Assembly (NCBI RefSeq): GCF_963678165.1
Contig: NZ_OY782755.1
Location: 2,418,001 to 2,482,000, forward strand
DNA length: 64,000 nt
Direction: 5' to 3'
DNA from: an uncultured Acetobacteroides sp.
GTDB lineage: Bacteria > Bacteroidota > Bacteroidia > Bacteroidales > ZOR0009
Shown here: positions 43,501-52,800 of the stretch, piece after piece
Position numbering within the stretch: position 1 is the stretch's first letter
Layout of the letters: the number at the start of each line of letters is the position of its first letter
The notes under the pieces: model-generated
What the model saw: only the letters and a program-made list of their open reading frames with translations
Told to the model about the DNA's origin: nothing
Databases searched by the model: none
Made by a program: the position numbers and the translations under genes

Positions 43501-45111
43501 ACCCTCGGCACCCAAGTACACCCTCACCGAGGTTACAATCTCCTCGCGAATGGCGTCGATTGGCGGATTGGTTACCTGCGCGAACATCTGCTTAAAGTAG
43601 TCGTACAGCAGCTTGCTCTTGTTGCTGAGCACCGCCAACGGCGTATCAACCCCCATTGCCGATAGCGGGTCATCGCCGGTTGTCGCCATGGGCTGGATGA
43701 TGGAGTAAACATCCTCGTAGGTATAGCCAAACCCCTTCAGGTAGCGGCTGTAGTCAACCGTAGACTCCTCGTGCTCATCGATAGCCTGCTCCAGCTTAAC
43801 CAAGCTGCGCTCAATCCACTTCGCGTACTGCTTGCGGCGCGAGTAGGTATCCTTTAGCTTCTTATCGTTGATGAGTTCGCCCTTAGCGGTATCCACCAAA
43901 AGCATCTTACCAGGCTTTAAGCGTCCTTTGGTTTTAATATTTTTCTGAGCCACATCGAACACCCCAACCTCCGATGCAAGCAAAAGGTAGTCATCTTTGG
44001 TGATATAGTAGCGAGCCGGACGAAGGCCGTTTCTGTCGAGTACCGCCCCCAGCTGCTCGCCATCGGTAAAGGCGATGGCTGCCGGACCATCCCAGGGCTC
44101 CATCATGGTCGATTTATACTCGAAGTAGTCGCGCACGCTACGGTTCAGCTCCTTATTCTTGCTCCAAGGCTCGGGAATGTGCATCATCACCGCTTCGGGG
44201 AGGGTACGCCCATTCATCACCATAAACTCGATGGAGTTGTCGAGCATGGAGGAGTCCGAACCATCGGGGTTAATTACGGGAAGCACCTTCGAGAGGTTAT
44301 CGCCAAACACCTTCGAGGTAAAGTTGCCCTCGCGGGCGGTCATCCAATTCTGGTTTCCCTTAATGGTGTTGATCTCGCCATTATGGATGATCAGGCGGTT
44401 GGGATGCGCCCTCCTCCACGAAGGAAAGGTGTTGGTGCTAAAGCGCGAGTGAACCAGCGCCAGCGCGCTTTCCATAGCCTCGTCGTTTAGGTCGGGGTAG
44501 AACACCTCGAGCTGCTTAGAGGTTAGCATCCCCTTATAAACGATGGTTCGGCACGAAAGCGAGCAGATGTACGAGTCGGGAGCGAGCTTCTCGAACTCCT
44601 TTCGTATAGCGAATAGGTCGACATCGAACTTTTGCCTATCGGTGCTATCGTCGTTACGCTTTACAAATGCCTGCGCAATGTAGGGCATGGCGTCGCGCGA
44701 TGCATCGCCAAGGCTCGAAGCGTTAATCGGCACCTCCCTCCATCCCAGAAAAGTATGGTTGTGTACATCTACAATGTTTTCGAAGATGAGCATGGCGCGC
44801 TTTCTCTCGGCTCCATCGTGAGGTAAAAAGAACATCCCTACGGCGTATTGCCCCTCTTCGCCAAGCGAAAAACGAATCTTCTTTGTGAGAAACTTATGCG
44901 GAAGCTGAATCAGAATGCCAGCACCATCGCCAACGTTGGGATCGGCTCCCACACCGCCACGGTGATCGAGCTTGGTGAGCACCCGAAGCGCATCGGTGAC
45001 AATTTTATGCGACCGAATACCCTTAATGCTGGCAATTGCACCTATTCCACATGCGTCTTTCTCAAAAGCAGGATCGTACATTCCTTGCTGCTGGGGATAA
45101 TCCTTTTCCAT
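40591..45111 (-). CDS. gltB: Glutamate synthase large subunit
   Basis: 1506 residues, typical length. N-terminal class II glutaminase domain whose nucleophile is Cys21 in [13 protein letters not shown], so a 20-residue propeptide must be removed. Central and FMN-binding synthase domains follow (SAEDIA-like region [60 protein letters not shown]), the 3Fe-4S cysteines in [15 protein letters not shown], and the C-terminal beta-helix glycine repeats ([20 protein letters not shown]). With GltD it assimilates ammonia via glutamine. A palindrome upstream may be the operator. Confidence 0.97.
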   Translation of the reverse strand: [1506 protein letters not shown]

Positions 45112-45175
45112 AAGTGTGCTTCCTTTCCTATATTTTACTCAAAAAAACATTCAAAGCTCCTCGAAATCCTACCAT

Positions 45176-45192
45176 GCTTACAATATGTAAGC
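45176..45192. promoter_or_regulatory. Palindrome upstream of gltB, candidate operator
   Basis: GCTTACA-ATA-TGTAAGC, perfect 7+7 bp, 65 bp upstream of the gltB ATG. Its size and position suit a dimeric repressor or activator, perhaps nitrogen-responsive. No regulator gene is next to it. Confidence 0.4.
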
Positions 45193-45905
45193 ACTATACA
45201 ACAATACCATCAAATTACTTAACTAATCGACTATATATCTAGGTATTTTATGCATTACAATATATCGCATAAGCACGATTTATCCTGTTGCCTCGTGTTT
45301 TTAGCAGCGTAATCCAAATGCCCCGAACAACAAATCCGCTACTACGCAAGATGCCTTGTAAAAAACGCCCACACCAGTACAGTATCTAGACAGCGTCTAG
45401 TAAATTATATAAGCCAACATGCAGGGCGAGCAATTACTACTATAACAGTATCCGCTTACAAAGCGACTTAAAAACAGGTTAAAGAACAAGAATGAGCTCA
45501 CGCGTAAACAATGGCTTGCTTTGGTGTAATGCTATGCCAACATTACAATTTACCGCCTACTCCTTAATAACTCTAAAATAATCAGAGAGAGCTGTACGAA
45601 TATTGGCTTTCTATTTTCGCGTTTTGCTAAAAGTAGAGATTATTTCCAATAATAAAAATCAATCGAATTGGGGCTGACTGCCAATACATAAATTGATTAT
45701 AAGCATTATAAAGCCGTTTTCTTACTACTATTTTTAAATACTCCTAATTTAGAACTTGAGATGTAGAGCAGCCCCAAAAAAGCGCTTACAAATTGTAGCT
45801 TAATCTTCGAAATTGCATTTAATACTCTTTTAACCTTTACATGTACACCTTAATAGATTAGGACTTGCATTGAATACAGGTTGCTATTTTAGCTGTAAGC
45901 CCAAA
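45193..45905. other. AT-rich gene-free stretch upstream of gltB
   Basis: About 700 bp without an ORF of note on either strand, without a tRNA-like fold and without tandem repeats. Composition is more AT-rich than coding DNA. It may hold the distal gltB control region or an unrecognised small RNA; I see nothing I can support. Confidence 0.4.
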
Positions 45906-45963
45906 TGTCAGACGCTACTCCTGCTTCCGAGAAAATAGGGTAGACACAGCTCCGTGAATAATT
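45906..45963 (+). mobile_element. Relic of the left end of an IS256-family element
   Basis: CTCCTGCTTCCGAGAAAATA, then GGGTAGACACAGCTCCGTGA and ATAATTCC match the left end of the IS at 23054 on its minus strand (CTGCTTCCGAAAAAATAGGG, TAGACACAGTTCCGTGAATA, ATCCC) with few changes. This is the best preserved relic. No transposase is attached; outer end points right toward array E. Confidence 0.7.
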
Positions 45964-46097
45964 CCTGAATCCCCACCAGCAGCCCCGCACCTGCGGCTTA
46001 CACATTGGCACCTTACCCTTTACGTTGCCTATTTCTCGCCTAAGCGACGAGGCTTACAGGCCTTGCACCCCCTTTGCTGATGATGAAAGCCACGGTG

Positions 46098-46285
46098 GAA
46101 GCCTCAATAACCAGTTCGGAACTGGTTATTACCTGCTCGAAACAGGTTACGAACCAGTTCGGAACTGGTTATTACCTGCTCGCAACTGGTTATTACCTGC
46201 TCAGAACTGGTTACGAACCTGTACGCAACTGGTTATTACCTGTTCGGAGCCGGTTATAAGCAGTTCAGAGCAGCTTATTGGGTAT
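46098..46285. repeat. Tandem array E, 21-22-bp period, about 9 units
   Basis: AACTGGTT or a variant recurs at 46120, 46163, 46184, 46205, 46227 and 46248 (steps of 21 or 22, one double step of 43). Unit core: AACTGGTTATTACCTGCTC. Dyads include AACCAGTTC-G-GAACTGGTT at 46152-46170 and GGTTATTACC. It lies downstream of dapA, 140 bp right of the IS relic. Confidence 0.85.
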
Positions 46286-46400
46286 CCTGAGGCACCTCGC
46301 ATCGCTCTTTACGACCACGCGATGGCCCCAGAGTAAGGTTGTAAGGCTGCTCGAGGTGGCTTATTGCCAAAGCCTATACCTTGGAGGTGAATCAATAGAA

Positions 46401-46436
46401 AATAAAAAGCCCAAGAGCAGAGTTGCTCTTGGGCTT
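46401..46436 (-). terminator. Terminator of ligA-DUF6913-dapA
   Basis: Perfect 13-bp arms AAGCCCAAGAGCA (46407-46419) and TGCTCTTGGGCTT (46424-46436), then Ts on the minus strand, 26 nt past the dapA stop. Confidence 0.9.
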
Positions 46437-46461
46437 AACCGTATCGTAGAGGCTATAGAGG

Positions 46462-47337
46462 CTACATATTGCCGTCGATGTACTTCACAATATCGCCGTA
46501 AAGCTTATCGGAAGCAGGCACCAGAGGGAGGCGGAGAACATTCTTACAGATGCCCAACTTGCCAAGAGCAGCCTTGACGCCTGTTGGATTTCCTTCAGCG
46601 AAAAGCTGGTCGATAGGATCGGCGAGCTTGTATAGCGTTGGTAAAGCCTCCTCAAACTTGCCGCTCAAAACGAGGTGAACCATGCTGCAGAACTCCTTTG
46701 GGTAAGCGTTGGCGGCAACCGAAATCACGCCATCGGCGCCAACGGCAACTTGAGGAATCACGTGAGCGTCATCAGCCGAAAGAACAAGGAATCCTTCGGG
46801 TCTCCCCTTTAGCACCTTAATCATCTTGTTCATGTCGGTATCGGCCTCCTTAATGGCGATGATATTCTCAAAGTCGTTCGCCAGGCGGATGATGGTTTCA
46901 GCGGTAAGGTTCACGCCTGTACGTCCTGGCACATTATACAGCACAACAGGCTTCTTAGAAGCCGAGGCTATTGCCTTGTAGTGCTCGTACAGCCCTGCCT
47001 GATTAGGCTTGTTGTAGTATGGCGTTACCGATAGGATGGCATCGGCATGCTTGTACATCTCATCATTCAGAAGAGCGATAACCTCGGCGGTGCTATTGCC
47101 GCCGCATCCAATAACCATCGGAAGCTTAGCCTTGTTGCTCTCGTGAACATGTTTGACGATTGCCCGCTTTTCCTCTTTAGTCAATGTAGGGGTTTCGCCG
47201 GTTGTTCCGTGAACAACTAGGTAGTCAACATCATTGGTAGAAACGTACTCTACCAAACGAGTTAACGACTCAAAGTCTACGCTTCCATCTTCGTTAAAGG
47301 GTGTAACAAGCGCTACACCAACTCCTCTTAAATTCAT
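46462..47337 (-). CDS. dapA: 4-hydroxy-tetrahydrodipicolinate synthase
   Basis: Condenses pyruvate with aspartate semialdehyde, the first step towards lysine and diaminopimelate. 291 residues from MNLRGVGVALVTPFNED (an ATG two codons earlier is possible). Class I aldolase TIM barrel: VVHGTTGETPTLTKEEK (Thr-Thr pair), LSVTPYYNKPNQAGLYEHYK (catalytic Tyr), VVLYNVPGRTGVNL (Arg binding the substrate) and IIAIKEADTDMNKMI with the Schiff-base Lys near residue 162. Last gene of ligA-DUF6913-dapA. Confidence 0.95.
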   Translation of the reverse strand: MNLRGVGVALVTPFNEDGSVDFESLTRLVEYVSTNDVDYLVVHGTTGETPTLTKEEKRAIVKHVHESNKAKLPMVIGCGGNSTAEVIALLNDEMYKHADAILSVTPYYNKPNQAGLYEHYKAIASASKKPVVLYNVPGRTGVNLTAETIIRLANDFENIIAIKEADTDMNKMIKVLKGRPEGFLVLSADDAHVIPQVAVGADGVISVAANAYPKEFCSMVHLVLSGKFEEALPTLYKLADPIDQLFAEGNPTGVKAALGKLGICKNVLRLPLVPASDKLYGDIVKYIDGNM

Positions 47338-47358
47338 ATGCATTAATTCTTAAAACAA

Positions 47359-47898
47359 CTATCCAATTTTTTGCAGATAGGCAAACATCTGCTCCTGCAA
47401 GAATTCCAAGTCTACGTTGCCATCAACATCGATGGTAAAATCGAAGGGAGAATCGGCAATGTCGATGCTTCCTATCTTGAACTTAGCCAACGATGCGGTG
47501 GCAAGGTAAGCACAAAGCTGCGATTCTAGGCGGCTCAAATCTATTAAATAATCGTGATTCTTCTGTAAAAGTTTCAGAAGCTCCTCGTTTTTGGGCACTC
47601 CATTCCACTTCACCTCCTGCGTGCTAGCACGGTAAAAATTAGCCGTCTTAGGGTATGCCGACTGAAGGTCCTTTGATTTACCCACCATAATACAATCAAC
47701 GTCGATACCTTTTGCCACTACCCTATCGATAAAGGCATAAAGGTCCGAGAGCTGATTTTCGTTTTCAACTTTATACAGAAGAACAGCGCTTTTTACCTTA
47801 TCAAGTGGGGTGAAATACCTTTCTCGCATTGCGCTTACATTGGATTGCAATGCAGCAAACGCCCGTTTTTGAAAACTTCTCTTAATCGCAGTAAGCAT
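47359..47898 (-). CDS. DUF6913 family protein
   Basis: 179 residues of a Bacteroidota family of unknown function, found between ligA and dapA in many members. No signal peptide or membrane segment. Order: basic N-terminus (MLTAIKRSFQKRAFAALQSN), an alpha/beta part (SAVLLYKVENENQLSDLYAF, GIDVDCIMVGKSKDLQ), and a C-terminal part with ESQLCAYLATASLAKFKIGS and DIADSPFDFTIDVDGNVDLE. It begins 4 nt after ligA, so translation is coupled. Function unknown; family name recalled from pattern, so moderately sure. Confidence 0.75.
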   Translation of the reverse strand: MLTAIKRSFQKRAFAALQSNVSAMRERYFTPLDKVKSAVLLYKVENENQLSDLYAFIDRVVAKGIDVDCIMVGKSKDLQSAYPKTANFYRASTQEVKWNGVPKNEELLKLLQKNHDYLIDLSRLESQLCAYLATASLAKFKIGSIDIADSPFDFTIDVDGNVDLEFLQEQMFAYLQKIG

Positions 47899-47902
47899 AA
47901 AC

Positions 47903-49906
<2,004 letters not shown>

Positions 49907-49916
49907 CTATTTTAAG

Positions 49917-49924
49917 CAAAAGTA
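49917..49924 (-). promoter_or_regulatory. -7 element of the ligA unit
   Basis: TACTTTTG on the minus strand, exact TAnnTTTG, 16 nt before the ligA ATG. The -33 region is only T-rich. Confidence 0.45.
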
Positions 49925-50008
49925 CTTGTTTGTTTTTTGATAAAAAACAACACTAAACCGATGGTTAAGATAAATTATTTCCTTCGATAATTAATATTTT
50001 TACGAAAA

Positions 50009-52216
50009 ATGATACGTATGGAAGATCTGGATTTAGAAAAAGAGGAGAAAAGGGAGCTACTCAGCCGTTTTAGAAGCCTATACAAATCGTGCAAACAGAG
50101 CAGCTCGCAGGAGGAACTTCTTCTTTTAAAGAAGGCCTTTCGCGTTTCGGCCAATGCCCACAGGGAGAAACGCCGCGAAAATGGCGATCCTTTTATCTTC
50201 CATGCCCTAGCCGTAGCCCAAATCGTAGTCGATGAAATCGGCCTTAAGGGTACGGCTGCCATATCGGTTTTGCTCCACGAGACCTCGCGGATTAACGGCT
50301 TTGACGACGATGATTTTGCCAAGGAGTACAACCCCGAGGTTGCCACCATCGTTACGGGGCTGAACAAAATCTCTAAAATAGATCCAAAAACCAGCTCGAG
50401 CGAGGTGGAGAACTACCGCCAGCTGGTGATATCCTACTCGGCCGATCCACGCGTTATCCTGATAAAGCTGGCCGATAGGCTCGATGTGATGCGCCATCTT
50501 TACTTCTTTGCCGATAGCAAGCAGGTGAAGAAGGCCAACGAAACGCTTACCCTATACGCGCCATTGGCGCACCGCCTGGGGCTCTACTCCGTAAAGACGG
50601 AGCTCGAGGATCTCTCGCTGAAGTACACCGAACCCGCCGACTACATCAATATCACAACCAAGCTCGAGGAGACCGCCAAGGAGCGTAATACCTACATCGA
50701 GAAGTTCGTAAAGCCCATCGTGGCCGGGCTCGACCAGTACGGACAGAAGTACGAGATTAAGAGCCGAACCAAATCGATCTACTCCATCTGGAAAAAGATG
50801 AAGAAGCAGAAGATTCCCTTCGAGGAGGTGTTCGACCTGTTCGCCATCCGTATCATCCTCGAAAGCGAGCTGCCCCTCGAAAAGGCCGAGTGCTGGAGGA
50901 CCTACTCTATCGTTACCGAGAAGTACATCCCCAACCCCGAGCGCATGAGGGACTGGATATCGGTGCCCAAGTCGAACGGCTACGAGAGCCTGCATGCCAC
51001 CGTCATCGGCCCCGAGGGGAAGTGGGTGGAGGTGCAGATCCGCACCCGCCGCATGGACGAGATCGCCGAAATGGGTATCGCCGCGCACTGGAAGTACAAG
51101 GGCATTAGGCAGCAGCAGGGCATCGACGACTGGCTGACCGACCTGCGCAACCTGCTGGAGCAGGCCGAGGACTCGACCGACATGGTGGAGAGCCTAAAGC
51201 AGCTGGACAGCTACCAGAAGGAGATCTTCGTGTTTACCCCCAACGGCGACCTCAAGAAGCTCCCCGCCGGGGCAACGGTGCTCGACTTTGCCTTCGAGGT
51301 ACACTCCAAGCTGGGCGTGTCGTGCGTGGGCGCCAAGGTAAACAACCGCCTGGCCTCCATTAAGGATGCCCTGCGGAATGGCGATCAGGTGGAGATCATC
51401 ACCTCCAAAAACCAAAAGCCTACGAAGGACTGGCTGTCGTTCGCCATCACCTCTAAGGCGCGCAGCAAGATCAAGCAGAGCCTCAAGGAGGAGGAGCTGA
51501 AGGTGGCCAACATCGGCAAGGAGCTCCTGCTGCGCAGGCTCAAAAACTGGAAGCTGGAGCTTACCGACGAGATGGCCTCGCAGTTCATCAAAAAGAATAA
51601 GATTAAGTCGATTACCGAGTTCTACGCCATGCTGGCCAACGAGAAGATCGACATTGCCGATATCAAGACCTACATCGAAACCGCAGACCAGGTTGAGGAG
51701 AAGAGCAGCGCGTCCGAGATTGCCTACGCTCAGCCCAAAGAGCAGGAGAGCGGCGACTTTCTGATTATCGACGAGCGCCTGGCCAACGTGGACTACAAGC
51801 TGGCCACCTGCTGCAACCCCATCTTTGGCGACGACATCTTTGGCTTTGTAACCATCAGCCACGGCATCAAGATCCACCGCGCCACCTGCCCGAACGCCAA
51901 GAGCATGCTGGAGCGCTACCCCTACCGCATCGTGAAGGCCAAGTGGCAGCAGACGCGCGAGTCGAGCTCGTTCCAAACCACCATCCGCATCATCGGCGAG
52001 GACCAGATTGGGCTCTTCAACCGCATCTCGGAGGTGCTCACCAAGGAGCTGAAGGTGAGCCTGCGCTCGGCCTCGTTCGACACCAAGGGCGGCGTTTTCG
52101 AGGGGAAGATCAAGGTGTTCGTGGGCAACATCAAGCAGCTGGACATGATTATCCACCGCATCAACCGCATCAAGGGGGTGATCAGGGCCAGCCGCGTGGC
52201 CACCTCGGCCGAGTAG
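50009..52216 (+). CDS. RelA/SpoT-family (p)ppGpp synthetase with degenerate hydrolase domain
   Basis: 735 residues controlling the stringent alarmone (p)ppGpp. Domains: N-terminal HD domain, synthetase (TKSIYSIWKKMKKQKIPFEE, PKSNGYESLHATVIGPEGKW), TGS (IFVFTPNGDLKKLPAGATVL), helical and zinc-finger-like part with ATCCNPIFGDDIFGFV, and ACT (TTIRIIGEDQIGLFNRISEV). The HD box is altered: HALAVAQ is present but the HDxxED of active hydrolases reads HETSRIN (His90, Glu91), so hydrolysis is doubtful. The synthetase loop RMRDWIS is of the RxKD type found in bifunctional enzymes. Divergent from ligA. Confidence 0.92.
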   Translation: MIRMEDLDLEKEEKRELLSRFRSLYKSCKQSSSQEELLLLKKAFRVSANAHREKRRENGDPFIFHALAVAQIVVDEIGLKGTAAISVLLHETSRINGFDDDDFAKEYNPEVATIVTGLNKISKIDPKTSSSEVENYRQLVISYSADPRVILIKLADRLDVMRHLYFFADSKQVKKANETLTLYAPLAHRLGLYSVKTELEDLSLKYTEPADYINITTKLEETAKERNTYIEKFVKPIVAGLDQYGQKYEIKSRTKSIYSIWKKMKKQKIPFEEVFDLFAIRIILESELPLEKAECWRTYSIVTEKYIPNPERMRDWISVPKSNGYESLHATVIGPEGKWVEVQIRTRRMDEIAEMGIAAHWKYKGIRQQQGIDDWLTDLRNLLEQAEDSTDMVESLKQLDSYQKEIFVFTPNGDLKKLPAGATVLDFAFEVHSKLGVSCVGAKVNNRLASIKDALRNGDQVEIITSKNQKPTKDWLSFAITSKARSKIKQSLKEEELKVANIGKELLLRRLKNWKLELTDEMASQFIKKNKIKSITEFYAMLANEKIDIADIKTYIETADQVEEKSSASEIAYAQPKEQESGDFLIIDERLANVDYKLATCCNPIFGDDIFGFVTISHGIKIHRATCPNAKSMLERYPYRIVKAKWQQTRESSSFQTTIRIIGEDQIGLFNRISEVLTKELKVSLRSASFDTKGGVFEGKIKVFVGNIKQLDMIIHRINRIKGVIRASRVATSAE

Positions 52217-52244
52217 GAAATTTCATACAAGCTTTATACGGACT

Positions 52245-52282
52245 AGACCTGACAGATTTTAAAAACCTGTCAGGTCTTTTTG
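52245..52282 (+). terminator. Terminator of the RSH gene
   Basis: AGACCTGACAG (52245-52255) pairs with CTGTCAGGTCT (52267-52277), then five Ts. 28 nt past the stop. Confidence 0.9.
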
Positions 52283-52301
52283 TAAGTGTAGGTCTTTACA
52301 A

Positions 52302-52675
52302 AATGTGGAAGGCTGCCTACTCAGTAGATAGACCTCCGCAAAAATGTGGAAGGCTACCTACTCAGTAGATAGCCTTCCGCAAAAATGTTGAAACCTCCCT
52401 ACTCAGTAGATAGGCTTGCGCAAAAATGTTGAAGCCTCCCTACTCAGTAGATAGGCTTGCGCAAAAATGTTGAAGCCTGCCGGTTCAGCCGAGAGGCTTG
52501 CGCAAAAATGCTGAGGCCTGCCGGTTCAGCCGATAGGCTTCCGCAAAAATGTTGAAGCCTGCCGGTTCAGCCGAGAGGCTTGCGCAAAAATGCTGAGGCC
52601 TGCCGGTTCAGCCGATAGGCTTCCGCAAAAATGTTGAAGGCTGCCGGTTCAGCCGAGAGGCTTGCGCAAAAATGT
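52302..52675. repeat. Tandem array F, 41-bp period, 9 full units plus a partial one
   Basis: AATG recurs at 52302, 52343, 52384, 52425, 52466, 52507, 52548, 52589, 52630 and 52671, exactly 41 bp apart. Each unit has an outer stem (AAGGCT with AGCCTT, or AAGCCT with AGGCTT) around an inner stem that is CTACTCAGTAG in units 1-4 and CGGTTCAGCCG in units 5-9, separated by the linker GCGCAAAAATG or CCGCAAAAATG. Units 5/7 and 6/8 repeat as pairs, so the array also grew by 82-bp doubling. It lies between the convergent RSH and AsmA-like genes. Confidence 0.95.
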
Positions 52676-52713
52676 TTGGGATCATTTGGGATGAAAAGAC
52701 ATTCCCGAATTTA

Positions 52714-52745
52714 TGTAGGGAGCCGCGATGAATCGCGGCTCTACA
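52714..52745. repeat. REP-like palindrome
   Basis: TGTAGGGAGCCGCGAT (52714-52729) and ATCGCGGCTCTACA (52732-52745) form a long near-perfect hairpin with a 2-nt centre. Palindromes of this wording are dispersed in many genomes; only this copy is in the window. Confidence 0.6.
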
Positions 52746-52753
52746 GAAACAGG

Positions 52754-52777
52754 AAAGGCGCCCTCTCGGACGCCTTT
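52754..52777 (-). terminator. Terminator of the AsmA-like gene
   Basis: AAAGGCG (52754-52760) and CGCCTTT (52771-52777), 24 nt past the stop. T-run is weak on the minus strand. Confidence 0.6.
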
Positions 52778-52800
52778 CTTTCGTTATCATCATTGCTGGA

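Noticed and set aside
45193-45905. Riboswitch or tRNA in the gene-free stretch before gltB
   Set aside because: No riboswitch core or cloverleaf found by eye.
51194-52156. 320-codon minus-strand ORF inside the RSH gene
   Set aside because: Shadow frame with low-complexity Leu/Ala/Gly content; the RSH frame is certain.
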